In this document: positions 8,247 through 17,220 of the stretch, piece by piece
How the letters are laid out: each line of letters starts with the position of its first letter
Numbering within the stretch: the stretch's first letter is position 1
Notes under the pieces: generated by a model
The model's database searches: none
Told to the model about the DNA's origin: nothing
Seen by the model: only the letters and a program-made list of their open reading frames with translations
Program-made: the position numbers and the translations under genes
Assembly (NCBI GenBank): GCA_964358645.1
Contig: CAYHPW010000005.1
Location: 1 to 64,000, forward strand
Direction: 5' to 3'
Length of the DNA stretch: 64,000 nucleotides
Origin: JBBTDV01 sp038042605
GTDB taxonomy: Bacteria; Bdellovibrionota; UBA1018

Positions 8247-8333
8247 ATTGGCGCCTGTTTTATAAGTAAAAAGCAAGAAATACGAGTCCATAATTTGCAG
8301 ATTTACGGTAAAATGAATATTTTGGGAGGACAC

Positions 8334-8444
8334 TTGCTTACCACCATAAAAAGAATTGCCGAGACTGTTTGGGAAATACCTGTTTCCTTCAAAGAAGGAA
8401 TGCGCGTGCCGGCGCGTGTAATAGCCAGCGAAAATTTAGTGTAA
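8334..8444 (+). pseudogene. 5' remnant of rtcB (RNA-splicing ligase)
   Basis: A ~37-codon stretch after a GGGAGGA ribosome-binding site, starting at a TTG (or an ATG at 8313). It encodes TIKRIAETVWEIPVSFKEGM and then RVPARVIASENL. This matches the N-terminus of RtcB, including the WEIP and GMxVPA(R) elements, and then hits a TAA. No continuation of RtcB (normally about 400-480 residues) is visible in any frame downstream. The short upstream signal is intact, so this looks like a deleted gene whose 5' end survives. Confidence 0.6.
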
Positions 8445-8487
8445 AATAGGTGGACCAAGCATGGATTGCGACAGTAGTGCTCGATAT

Positions 8488-9204
8488 CTAGGCTGATACC
8501 GTCTTGCGTGTCTTATGTTCCTGAAAATGGCGCCAAAACCAATTGGAAGCATGCGCCGTTACCTCTTCTAATTTTCCGGGTTCTTCAAAAAGATGGCTCG
8601 CACCGGGGATTACTAAGATCTGTCCGTTAGGTATGTTACTAAGCGCTTTTTTATTGAGCCCTAAAACAAGATCGTCATCTTCACCAACGATAAGAAGAGT
8701 GGGGGCCGGCACGCGTGGCAGATCATCCATAACGAGATCGGGGCGGCCGCCGCGCGATACGACTGCGGAAATCCTTTCGCCGATATTCGCTGCAGCTAGC
8801 AATGCAGCCGCAGCACCAGTGCTTGCGCCGAAAAATCCTGTAGGCATGCCATTCGCTTCCGCTCTTTTCCAAAGCCACTCAGTAGCAATCGAGAGGCGCG
8901 ATGCCAGTAGCGGTATGTCAAAGACGTTATCGCGGTCAGAGGATTCATCCTCGGTCAAAAGATCAAATAAGAGAGTGCCAAGCCCAGCCTTGTTAAGCCC
9001 AGACGCGACTTGTTGATTTCGAGGGCTGAGCCTGCTGCTCCCGCTGCCGTGTGCGAAAACCACCCAACCCACATCAGGTCTGCCGTTGGTTATGATCCCT
9101 GGCAAGGTCAGATCACCGCTTGATATCTCAACTTCTACTACATTTTTCATTGGACTCATGATGGGACTCATGTTGTGGAATGTTATCTGCGCTGGGATCT
9201 CCAT
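8488..9204 (-). CDS. Alpha/beta hydrolase, dienelactone-hydrolase-like
   Basis: 238 residues from the ATG at 9204, preceded by GAAG at a good distance. An oxyanion-hole motif FAHGSGSS near residue 50, nucleophile Ser in GASTGA (S128), acid in GEDDD and His in GASHLF form a complete alpha/beta hydrolase triad. Homologues are small cytosolic hydrolases, sometimes fused to phosphoribosyltransferases. Substrate unknown. It is a single-gene unit between the rtcB remnant and tRNA-Ser. Confidence 0.8.
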   Translation of the reverse strand: MEIPAQITFHNMSPIMSPMKNVVEVEISSGDLTLPGIITNGRPDVGWVVFAHGSGSSRLSPRNQQVASGLNKAGLGTLLFDLLTEDESSDRDNVFDIPLLASRLSIATEWLWKRAEANGMPTGFFGASTGAAAALLAAANIGERISAVVSRGGRPDLVMDDLPRVPAPTLLIVGEDDDLVLGLNKKALSNIPNGQILVIPGASHLFEEPGKLEEVTAHASNWFWRHFQEHKTRKTVSA

Positions 9205-9248
9205 CAAGCTTCAGTGATGCAAGACCTGTGCTCTAAGTATAAAAGAAA

Positions 9249-9335
9249 CGGAGGGAGTGAGATTCGAACTCACGAAGGGCGTTAACCCTTACGCGCTTTC
9301 GAGGCGCGCTCCTTCAACCACTCGGACATCCCTCC
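9249..9335 (-). tRNA. tRNA-Ser(CGA)
   Basis: A class II tRNA with acceptor stem GGAGGGA/TCCCTCC, anticodon stem CGCGC/GCGCG around loop CTCGAAA (anticodon CGA), a long variable arm and discriminator G. CCA is not encoded. It reads UCG. Confidence 0.95.
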
Positions 9336-9351
9336 AACAAGCTATGTTGAT

Positions 9352-9380
9352 ACTTAACATGGAGGTCGGACGGGAGTCAA
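9352..9380 (-). promoter_or_regulatory. Candidate promoter of tRNA-Ser(CGA)
   Basis: On the minus strand a good -35 (TTGACT, 9380-9375) and a weak -10 (TTAAGT, 9357-9352) are separated by 17 nt. The tRNA 5' end lies 16 nt further on. The -10 match is poor. Confidence 0.4.
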
Positions 9381-9430
9381 AAAATCAACACTTCTGCGTG
9401 ACATGGATTCGTCGTAAGCTTCTAGAATAG

Positions 9431-11245
9431 ATGTCTAATAATGCCAAGAATACGAAAGCCATCGAAAAGAAAACCCCAGGCAAACTGACGCTCAGGCGTC
9501 TGGAAGACCGCATCGCGCCCCGTATGGTCGGTACTGAAATGGTTTATCCCTCAATGGCTGATGCCGCTGCGGACCCGTCATACTATTATTCTGATCCATC
9601 ATGTAATTACACGAATTCAACAGAGTGGGGGAAAAATAAAAACGGCTTGGCGGCTGAACAAGCGGATGCACAGGACGCAGGGCGCAGGTCCTCTAAATGG
9701 CATGGTATGGATTGGGCCATTCACCAGCATGATGGCTCTTTGGTGCTAAAGCCGCCACAATCCGTGAAAATAAACAACGGTGTTATTTCCGTGCCCCGGG
9801 ATGAAGTTAATCGTTGTTTATCCGCATTTCCAGGTGTGAGTGTGTTGGATGGTGGGCGTGTTTGTATAGAATTTCACCAAGATGTAAGGGTGGAATCTAA
9901 TACCGTCATTATTCCAACGGAGTCTCGGCTAAGGGAAATCATACCAAGAAAACTTCCGACTTATGAAAACCAAGACGGATCACTGGCGGTGGTTCTGCCG
10001 GTAGAGGGAATCAAGTTCAGCGATGATTCACGTAAACTGATTATTGATAGGGTTACAGTGAATGAAATTTTTCCGTGGAATATAAGAGTCCTGATTGACG
10101 GAAGTGTTGAAGTAAATTTACCGGAAGGCGTGAAATACACCGGCGATGGTTCTGTTTATCTGAGTCCGCGCAGTGTTTATTGGCTGGGAAATCCGCTGCC
10201 GAAAATTTTTAGTAAGATAACCTGGGCACGTTATAATACGGATGGTTCGGTTAGTTGCCGCGTCCCTAGTGGTACAATGATTGAAAATAGAGTGTTGATA
10301 GTGCCTTTCAATAATCTTTCGGTATTACCCATTCCCGCCGGGGTGAATATAAACAACGATGGTTCCGTTGATCTAACACTTCCCGGTGGGGCTGTATATG
10401 ACCCCCAAGAAAACAGTGTGACACTTCCAAGCGGTTTTCTGAAGTCAAGGCGACTCCGTGTTTGCTTGAAACCAAATTATAAATCAGATGGCTCAGTAAC
10501 AATTAATTTGCAAGACGGCACGTACTATAACAGCGATACTAATTGTCTTCGTCTAGATAATGTCCTGGCTAATAAGTCCGCCCCGGATGTGGTGGCTATT
10601 GAACCAGATGGCACGGTTATAATCCAATTGCCGCGGGGAACTGAGTTTAAGCGCGGCGGCGAATTCAAGATACCACGTGATCAATTAAACTTTCTGTCAT
10701 TGAGAGCTCCGGATTATATCCATGATGTACCATTCAGCGTTTGTCACGGGGATGGTTCGTATACGATAAATCCACCTCGTGGATGGATATTATCGGGATC
10801 GGTAATAAAAATAGAAAATAAAGTGATCACAAGGACACTTCCTATGCCGGAAGGAGTCACCATAATGAGCGACGGTACCATGCAAATCCGGTTATCTGGT
10901 AGTATGCGCTGTGAAGATGGCGTGATCTTGATTCCTTCAGGAACTATAGATCTAAGCTTTATTCCACATGATATACAGATTAATTATTACAGGCGAGGCG
11001 GTGATGGGTTTGTCAGTGTGCAACTTCCAAAGAGCGTTAGGTATGAAGACGGAGTCCTGTATCTTGATAATGACTGGTCTAATAAAATCATTCCAAAACC
11101 AGTTAAGATAATGCCGAATGGTGACATGATGGTGACTCTGCCAAAAGGGTTTAGGCTCAATGGGGATGGTTCATTCACATTGCCACCGCATCTTTCGGCA
11201 TTTATGGAAGACAGCCCGACAGGGTATATTCAGCATGCACCATGA
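9431..11245 (+). CDS. LEDRIAP-motif repeat protein, probable exported or surface protein
   Basis: 604 residues without a Sec signal peptide or membrane segment. A basic N-terminus carries LEDRIAP at residues 24-30. This is like the short N-terminal motifs (LEERIAP, LEPR-XLL) of large extracellular proteins in planctomycetes and deltaproteobacteria, thought to be sorting signals. From about residue 99 to 595 twelve degenerate ~41-residue repeats follow, each built on DGS-V-x-x-x-LP and a second beta strand ending near LP. Its stop overlaps the next start (ATGA), tying it to the M50/HlyD protein. No ribosome-binding site precedes the ATG; TAGAAT ends 2 nt upstream. Confidence 0.7.
   Translation: MSNNAKNTKAIEKKTPGKLTLRRLEDRIAPRMVGTEMVYPSMADAAADPSYYYSDPSCNYTNSTEWGKNKNGLAAEQADAQDAGRRSSKWHGMDWAIHQHDGSLVLKPPQSVKINNGVISVPRDEVNRCLSAFPGVSVLDGGRVCIEFHQDVRVESNTVIIPTESRLREIIPRKLPTYENQDGSLAVVLPVEGIKFSDDSRKLIIDRVTVNEIFPWNIRVLIDGSVEVNLPEGVKYTGDGSVYLSPRSVYWLGNPLPKIFSKITWARYNTDGSVSCRVPSGTMIENRVLIVPFNNLSVLPIPAGVNINNDGSVDLTLPGGAVYDPQENSVTLPSGFLKSRRLRVCLKPNYKSDGSVTINLQDGTYYNSDTNCLRLDNVLANKSAPDVVAIEPDGTVIIQLPRGTEFKRGGEFKIPRDQLNFLSLRAPDYIHDVPFSVCHGDGSYTINPPRGWILSGSVIKIENKVITRTLPMPEGVTIMSDGTMQIRLSGSMRCEDGVILIPSGTIDLSFIPHDIQINYYRRGGDGFVSVQLPKSVRYEDGVLYLDNDWSNKIIPKPVKIMPNGDMMVTLPKGFRLNGDGSFTLPPHLSAFMEDSPTGYIQHAP
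9725..11220 (+). repeat. Twelve coding repeats of about 41 codons
   Basis: DG positions of the first four units fall at residues 101, 140, 182 and 223, spacing 39-42. Units are divergent at DNA level, so they are old repeats kept by selection on the protein rather than recent slippage products. Confidence 0.75.
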
Positions 11246-13164
11246 GAAGTGACGATGAAATAATCAGATATCCTGCTTTAAGGAGTGACTTAATAATATC
11301 GAGGCAATCCCACAGGGATAAAGTTGCTTACATCGTCAAGGATCCGGTAAAAAATCAATATTTCAAATTTGATGAAAATGAATGGGCAGTCATATCGATG
11401 TTTGACGGGACCGCTACATTGGAAGAAATTGTACATCGCTACCGCGCTAACCACCCTGGATTACTAATCGATCTCCAGACAGTGAATGATTACAAGGACA
11501 ACATGGCGTCGGTCAACTTATTGGAAAAAGTCAGGCGCGAGGCGAATGTATTACTCATAGAAAGAAAAAAGCAGGCCAGGGGCAGACAGCTTCTGAGTAT
11601 GAAAGGGTCTTTGGCATACAAGAAGATCCCCCTTGTTGATCCTGACAAGATTTTTACAAAAGCAATCCCATATGTTTCATTTTTCTGGAGCAAGTGGTTC
11701 ATGCTCCTTGCTTTGGGATGTATCGGTATAGCTGTAAGTATCGTAGTCGCTGAATACGGGACTTTTAAGGTTGCGATGGGGGATGCCCTTGATCTTAGCA
11801 AGCTTGATTTAATACAAGTTCTGGTTTTGTGGTTGGTGATTTATTCAATGATAGCAGTTCATGAAATCGCACATGGGCTTACTTGCAAATATTACGGTGG
11901 AGAAGTGCATGAAATAGGAGTCTTGCTGATATTCTTTCAGCCTTGCGTGTATTGCAACGTTAATGATGCCTGGTTGCTCGATAAAAAATGGAAACAGGTG
12001 ATTGTCACAATAGCGGGCAGTTTCGTGGAATTATGGATTGGCGCGCTGTTTATGATCACATGGGCAACCACAATACCGGATACATTCATTAATGTGTTAA
12101 GCATCAGGGTGGTTGTTGTGTCTGTAGCGTCAACCATCCTCATGAATTTCAATCCATTGATAAAACTTGATGGGTATTACCTGCTTGTTGATTACCTCGG
12201 AATGCCAAATTTGAGGGAAAACGCATTCAAATACCTTAAACACATAAGCGTGAAGCGTTTAATGGGGCAAGCAGAAGATGAGTTTGAAGTTTCAAACAAA
12301 GAAAAACGTGTGTTCACGCTTTATGGCGTATTGGCCACAGCGTGGATAGTGTCGGTCATGCTTGGAATGTTCGCGATGACAAAAAAAATGTTGGCGGACA
12401 GGTTTGGCGAGTTAGGTATAATAATTTCACTGGCGATAGGCTATAGGTTGTTTTTCCCATATTTAAAAAGGATCTTTATATTCATGCTTAGATGGTTCAG
12501 GTTTAAAAAGACGAAGGTTCTGATACCGCTGTTTTTATTGATAGCGCTTGCTATAGTGTTCGTTCCGCTTCCATCAAGTGTGCGCGGACGTTGTTCGCTC
12601 GAACCTGTTTTTGTCCATGTCATACGTGCCAACTCAAGCGGCATTCTCAGGGAATTTATATTACATGATGGCCAGGAAGTGATACCTGGGACAGTTATTG
12701 CGCGTATTGAAAATACCATTGCCAAAGGCGACAGGCGCGTGGCTGCGGTCGGTGTGAAATATGAAGGCCGGGGTGCTCGCCCAGCGTTGTTGTCATGTGA
12801 TGACGAATTAAAGAAGCTGGATTCTTATGTGAAATATGGTGATGAATTATGCAGGGCCATAGGGATTTCGCCACTTAAAGGCGTGATGCGGCTTTCTCAA
12901 TTTGAGGTGAAATCGTTAAAGGAGAATGCCCGTGTTGAACTACGCCTTAATGCCATGCCATTTAAAAAAATCACCGGACGTGTTTCAAAAATAACATCAG
13001 CTGGCCAGTCTGGCATTTATGAGGCTGATATTTTATTTGAAAACAACGGTGAAATGCGTCCCGGTATGGACGGCGTGGCAAAGGTAATTACAAGGCCTTC
13101 GTCTATTTTTACTAAATCTGTGGCGGCATTAGCGAGATTTTTTAGAATTGATCTTTTTTTCTAG
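11242..13164 (+). CDS. PqqD-like / M50 metalloprotease / HlyD fusion
   Basis: 640 residues. Residues ~20-110 form a PqqD/RRE-like wing domain (FDENEWAVISMFDGTATLEE). A multi-pass site-2-protease domain follows, with HEIAHG (H207, E208, H211) and the second zinc motif NPLIKLDG (N304-D310). After ~450 there is a last membrane helix and a HlyD-type beta-barrel/lipoyl periplasmic region. The zinc ligands are intact, so proteolysis in or near the membrane is likely. Coupling to the LEDRIAP gene makes that protein the obvious substrate: recognised by the PqqD-like domain, cut, or passed on. The order is seen; the mechanism is inference. Similar proteins are annotated as putative peptide zinc metalloproteases. 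Confidence 0.8.
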   Translation: MRSDDEIIRYPALRSDLIISRQSHRDKVAYIVKDPVKNQYFKFDENEWAVISMFDGTATLEEIVHRYRANHPGLLIDLQTVNDYKDNMASVNLLEKVRREANVLLIERKKQARGRQLLSMKGSLAYKKIPLVDPDKIFTKAIPYVSFFWSKWFMLLALGCIGIAVSIVVAEYGTFKVAMGDALDLSKLDLIQVLVLWLVIYSMIAVHEIAHGLTCKYYGGEVHEIGVLLIFFQPCVYCNVNDAWLLDKKWKQVIVTIAGSFVELWIGALFMITWATTIPDTFINVLSIRVVVVSVASTILMNFNPLIKLDGYYLLVDYLGMPNLRENAFKYLKHISVKRLMGQAEDEFEVSNKEKRVFTLYGVLATAWIVSVMLGMFAMTKKMLADRFGELGIIISLAIGYRLFFPYLKRIFIFMLRWFRFKKTKVLIPLFLLIALAIVFVPLPSSVRGRCSLEPVFVHVIRANSSGILREFILHDGQEVIPGTVIARIENTIAKGDRRVAAVGVKYEGRGARPALLSCDDELKKLDSYVKYGDELCRAIGISPLKGVMRLSQFEVKSLKENARVELRLNAMPFKKITGRVSKITSAGQSGIYEADILFENNGEMRPGMDGVAKVITRPSSIFTKSVAALARFFRIDLFF

Positions 13165-15488
13165 AGAAATCTTATCGCGAAAAATCTAGCTATTTTTCCA
13201 AAAATAAGATGGCCCATGGTTGTTTTACCCGTAAAAATTTTCCCCTTACCTGACATCCCTGGGCGTAAAAGGCCCAATTCTGTATCCGAGGCCGTGTCAG
13301 CAGTTATCCTGGCCATTGCGATAAAATATTTTTTTGGGCCGCTTTTTTCGTTAATTTCCTTTGCTTGTCCGGCCACGGTTATCAGTTTTATATCATTTGA
13401 AAAACTGGTTTCCGGAATACCAACAACTTTGAATTTAACCGCCTGGCCTTGACGGACGTTCAGTATTTCATCTTCCGGAACCCTAAATTCAACAAACATG
13501 TGGCCATCGAGCGCTATTTTTATTAGTTCTTGCCCCGCAAGAACAGATGCACCGGATAATTCATATAATTTGGGGGTGATAATAGTACCAGCAGTTGATG
13601 ACCTTACGGTCAAACTGGATGGTTTTTTTTGTTCAACGGCTGATTCAGTTGAATCAATCCTGAAAAGAATATCGCCTGGACTGACTCTTTGACCGCTTTG
13701 TACGGAAATTTCAGAGATCCTTCCCTCAAGAGGGGCGTAAAAAGCAGTCGTATGAGGCACTATTTCTATGTAAGTGGATACGTTTTTTTGTAGAGGTATG
13801 AAGAATAGCAATGCTGATGCCGCCATACATGAAAGCGAAACGGTCTTTCGCTTCCATGACCAATGTCTGATCCCACGGACTGTAGTGAGGAGTTTCTTGC
13901 GCGAGAATATGTTTGAAGACGGGAGTGTCGTATAAAGTTCTGCGTTTCTGAGTGCGACTGTGCACTGATTTACCAGCAATGTGAGTAGTTCACGCTTCGC
14001 TTCTGTGAGCATCATTTTCTTTGGTGAGGCCATGGACAGCACGCCAAGATCGCCCTGGTCATCCCTTAATACACACGTCCAGTAAGACTCTATCCCGTAT
14101 TGTTCCAGATATTTTACAAGTTCTGGGATGGCGTTTTTCCTGGCCGCGTATTCATTGGCGCCGTTATTGATCAATAATTCTCCTTTAGTTTTCGCCAATA
14201 CGTTGTGTATGAATGAGATGGCCTTTATCCGCTGGTCGTCATGATTGATTGATTCGCATCCAGTTGCTGCTCGTACCTGATAGCTGTCCTTGCCACGTAT
14301 CGGGACAAGGGATATGGCGGCAAATTTATAATCAATTATATTGGCGGAAAGATTAACTATCGACATAAGGACGGCGTCTAGATCAAGCGTCGATGTTATT
14401 TCTTTGCTTATTTCTATGAGCGCGGAAAGCTCCTTGGCTTTGCGCTCGCTCTCAAATAGTTGCGCATTTTTAATATACATGGCTGCGCTTGATGCCAGCA
14501 GGACCAGAAAATCCATGTCATGTTTGCTGAATAGGGCGTTATCTCCTTTTTTATTTAGGATCTGTATTGCCCCTATGCATTCGCCTTTAATCGTCAATGG
14601 CGCAGAAATTATCGATCTTGTGATAAAACTTGTTTTTTGATCCACCAGATTTGAGAAGCGCGAATCCTCGGAACAGTCTTCCACGATAGACGGTTTGTTG
14701 TTTTCCGTTACCCACCCGATTATCCCGACGCCTCTGTCTAATTTTACACCTATGACCCTTGTTTTGGTCGGCCCTTCAGCGAATTTACATTCTATTTTTT
14801 CGGTGTTTTTATCTATTAACCATATTGAACCTGCTTCCGCATTTAGGAGAGCGATTGTTTTACCTAACACGACACCTAACAGCGAATTTAGGTCAATGGT
14901 GGAGCTAAAACTTTCGTGAAGCTCCCTTACTATATTGACTTCATTTAAAAGTGATTTATGTATGCCGGCATCGAGTGATACTTTTACATGAACGGACGCA
15001 GCGGATGCGATATTAAGTAAAATATTTTTATTGTTTTCATTGGATGTTAAAATATTAATGGCGCCGAAAGTTTCTCCTCCATAAGACAGCGGAACCGTTA
15101 TCCCGAATCCGTCTAAAAAAACAGCGATGTTGTTTTGAAACGCTTCTCCTATCGGGCCATCGTTGGATGGGATTGATGTGTATAATGTTTCTTCGGACTT
15201 TCGCCCCTCTGCTGCATGACAGGTTAATAAGTTTTTTTGATTGTTATACAACCACAGTGCGCCGGTGTCAGCGCCTGCGGCGTCTATTGCAGTCCCAAGA
15301 GTCATACGCAGCAAGTCTGACAGCGCTGGTACTGTTGTTAATCTCGATGATTCGTTAAGCTTTCGGTATGCGAAGAGTTCTTTTTCAGAATCTGTTACAC
15401 AGTCATTATGACTTTGCTCTACCACTGTCAGTCGTGGTTTATCGTGCTGTAATGAGTTTGCCGTGCGGAATGTCCTTTTTAGGGCCAC
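13161..15488 (-). CDS. Triple-GAF sensor / HlyD membrane fusion protein
   Basis: 775 residues from a GTG with AAAGAAG upstream. Three GAF domains occupy roughly residues 45-170, 190-345 and 365-520. A single membrane helix lies near 550 and a lipoyl/HlyD periplasmic domain spans about 575-765. GAF domains are cytosolic ligand or redox sensors, so this joins sensing to an adaptor, with no kinase or cyclase output. The last residues (ARFFAIRFL) echo those of the facing M50/HlyD protein (ARFFRIDLFF), indicating related HlyD halves. The two genes converge and share a CTAG at their stops. Confidence 0.8.
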   Translation of the reverse strand: MALKRTFRTANSLQHDKPRLTVVEQSHNDCVTDSEKELFAYRKLNESSRLTTVPALSDLLRMTLGTAIDAAGADTGALWLYNNQKNLLTCHAAEGRKSEETLYTSIPSNDGPIGEAFQNNIAVFLDGFGITVPLSYGGETFGAINILTSNENNKNILLNIASAASVHVKVSLDAGIHKSLLNEVNIVRELHESFSSTIDLNSLLGVVLGKTIALLNAEAGSIWLIDKNTEKIECKFAEGPTKTRVIGVKLDRGVGIIGWVTENNKPSIVEDCSEDSRFSNLVDQKTSFITRSIISAPLTIKGECIGAIQILNKKGDNALFSKHDMDFLVLLASSAAMYIKNAQLFESERKAKELSALIEISKEITSTLDLDAVLMSIVNLSANIIDYKFAAISLVPIRGKDSYQVRAATGCESINHDDQRIKAISFIHNVLAKTKGELLINNGANEYAARKNAIPELVKYLEQYGIESYWTCVLRDDQGDLGVLSMASPKKMMLTEAKRELLTLLVNQCTVALRNAELYTTLPSSNIFSRKKLLTTVRGIRHWSWKRKTVSLSCMAASALLFFIPLQKNVSTYIEIVPHTTAFYAPLEGRISEISVQSGQRVSPGDILFRIDSTESAVEQKKPSSLTVRSSTAGTIITPKLYELSGASVLAGQELIKIALDGHMFVEFRVPEDEILNVRQGQAVKFKVVGIPETSFSNDIKLITVAGQAKEINEKSGPKKYFIAMARITADTASDTELGLLRPGMSGKGKIFTGKTTMGHLIFGKIARFFAIRFL

Positions 15489-15580
15489 GCTTCTTTATCG
15501 GCGGCGTCAGTCGTTAATTTGATGCTTCATTTGTGCTGTCATTATAATGGCGGAACTTAATTAAGCTGCCTTCGTTAAAC

Positions 15581-16888
15581 CTAGCTTGCAATTCCTACTA
15601 CTGGACCGGATGGTTTATCGGTGAATTTGTATTTTCCTAAAATCCTAATAGCCGCCCGGAAACCACTTTTTACATATTCTGACATCTTTTTTGGTGAGAG
15701 TGTGAAGTGCTCGCCGAAAAACATATGTGTGTCATTCGGATCTGGATGAATATATATGGTGTCGACATCCATATGATGGTGAAGTTCTAATTCCAGTATT
15801 TCGCATATTCGTTTGCGGTGTTCTTGTGACAAGCCGGCTTTCTTGCAATACTGCGATACCGAGTCAATGGCATTTCTTTGTATCTGTTTGTTGTAAATGT
15901 GATTGTTTATTTTCTGCTCAATCAGCAAATAAAGTGCCTGCACCATGATGGCTGATAACCCGTGGTCGGTGAGCGAACCTATCTCTCTCATGAAATGGTA
16001 AGGTTGATGAGTATGGCTGGCTATAACTAAATCTGCACCGGCGTCTATGGCTATGTGTGATGAAAGCGTGTCACGGATTTCTCCATCTATGTAATACATC
16101 ACCTTACCGCTCTTGTGTTTTATCTGGTATGGCGAAAACACCAACGGCATGGCCGCGCTGGCCGCGCACGCATCTGAAATGCCAACGTCATCGTCATATT
16201 GGCATGAAAGATCATGAGGTGGTGGCTTGTACTTATACTTGCCGAATACCACCTTGCGCGAATGATTAAGTTGTGTTGACACGATGAAGAGATCCGCCAT
16301 GTAATCCTGGAATTTATTGGAAGGCAGGACCTCCTCACGTAAAAATTTTTCTATTCCTGAAGTAGAGAATAATCCGGTGGTCTTTAACCAGTTTGATGGT
16401 GACATCCCATTAATGTCACCATTTATCAAGTTTCCGAATATTTGCCGAATATTTGTCAGTTTTGAAAACTGATTTTTTAAAGTGGCCGGTGAAATAACCG
16501 GTTTAAACTTGAACATCTTTTGATATGTAAGCCGCCCAAGCGGACGTGACCCGGTGTTCGTCTGGATTTCATCGCCATTGCTTTTTCTAGAGAGGACCGA
16601 GCTGAAAATATTTTCAAGCGAATATCCCGCAGCGAGAAAAGCGCATATGATCGATCCCGCACTTGAACCAACGTAAGTGGATATTTCCATCGGCCCCGGC
16701 ATTTTTGGGGTATTTGTCGAAGGCACCAATCCTCCATAGAACCTGAAGCCCTGTTCTTGGAGGGCAAGCGCAACTCCCAAGTGAAACGCTCCAGCTTTTG
16801 CAGCGCCACCACTGCAAACAAGGGCTACCTTTCGTTTAGGGCCTATTGTGGTGCGCTCCCGGCTGTTTTTTACTTCAATCGAGGGCAT
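15581..16888 (-). CDS. Patatin-like phospholipase
   Basis: 435 residues. The glycine-rich oxyanion motif CSGGAAKAG near residue 25, nucleophile in GSSAG (S76) and catalytic Asp in YIDGE (D268) form the Ser-Asp dyad of patatin lipases, which hydrolyse phospholipid acyl chains. There is no signal peptide. The usual GGGAKG is CSGGAAKAG here, a mild variant. It lies 92 nt upstream of the triple-GAF gene on the same strand, so it might be co-transcribed with it. Both catalytic residues are present, so it is likely active. Confidence 0.85.
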   Translation of the reverse strand: MPSIEVKNSRERTTIGPKRKVALVCSGGAAKAGAFHLGVALALQEQGFRFYGGLVPSTNTPKMPGPMEISTYVGSSAGSIICAFLAAGYSLENIFSSVLSRKSNGDEIQTNTGSRPLGRLTYQKMFKFKPVISPATLKNQFSKLTNIRQIFGNLINGDINGMSPSNWLKTTGLFSTSGIEKFLREEVLPSNKFQDYMADLFIVSTQLNHSRKVVFGKYKYKPPPHDLSCQYDDDVGISDACAASAAMPLVFSPYQIKHKSGKVMYYIDGEIRDTLSSHIAIDAGADLVIASHTHQPYHFMREIGSLTDHGLSAIMVQALYLLIEQKINNHIYNKQIQRNAIDSVSQYCKKAGLSQEHRKRICEILELELHHHMDVDTIYIHPDPNDTHMFFGEHFTLSPKKMSEYVKSGFRAAIRILGKYKFTDKPSGPVVGIAS

Positions 16889-16937
16889 ATCGTTAAGACT
16901 ACTTGAATTTAAAACTCAAGGAAATACAATTAATGCT

Positions 16938-17213
16938 ATGTCGAATGTGGTTTCTAGTGAAGATTGGATCCCGCTTGTTGATTATTCAGTTAAAACAGGA
17001 ATCAGCCTTTCAACTCTTCGTAGGCACATAAAAGCCGGGAAAATCTTATACAAGATTGAAGGCGGGCGCTATTTGCTGTTTTTTAATGATACCCCAACAG
17101 ACCAGGCGTCCGTTTATTGCGACCGGCTCAAAATAGAATTGAATAAGGCAAACGAAGAAATAGCGGAACTTAAGACGCTTATAGCTCTTTATGAAGAGCA
17201 AATGCCGCAATAA
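16938..17213 (+). CDS. Small HTH/coiled-coil protein
   Basis: About 91 residues from the ATG at 16938. The N-terminal half reads as a MerR/excisionase-type helix-turn-helix (VDYSVKTGISLSTLRRHIKAG plus a wing). The C-terminal ~35 residues form a coiled coil (LNKANEEIAELKTLIALYEE). It probably binds DNA as a dimer. It is divergent from the patatin gene and 7 nt upstream of the beta-barrel gene, which it may regulate. An upstream in-frame start at 16848 would overlap the patatin gene and is less likely. Confidence 0.6.
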   Translation: MSNVVSSEDWIPLVDYSVKTGISLSTLRRHIKAGKILYKIEGGRYLLFFNDTPTDQASVYCDRLKIELNKANEEIAELKTLIALYEEQMPQ

Positions 17214-17220
17214 GGAATTG

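Noticed and set aside
7172..9248. A second mobile element between the two tRNA genes
   Set aside because: No integrase, transposase or repeat ends were found there; the rtcB remnant alone does not show an element.
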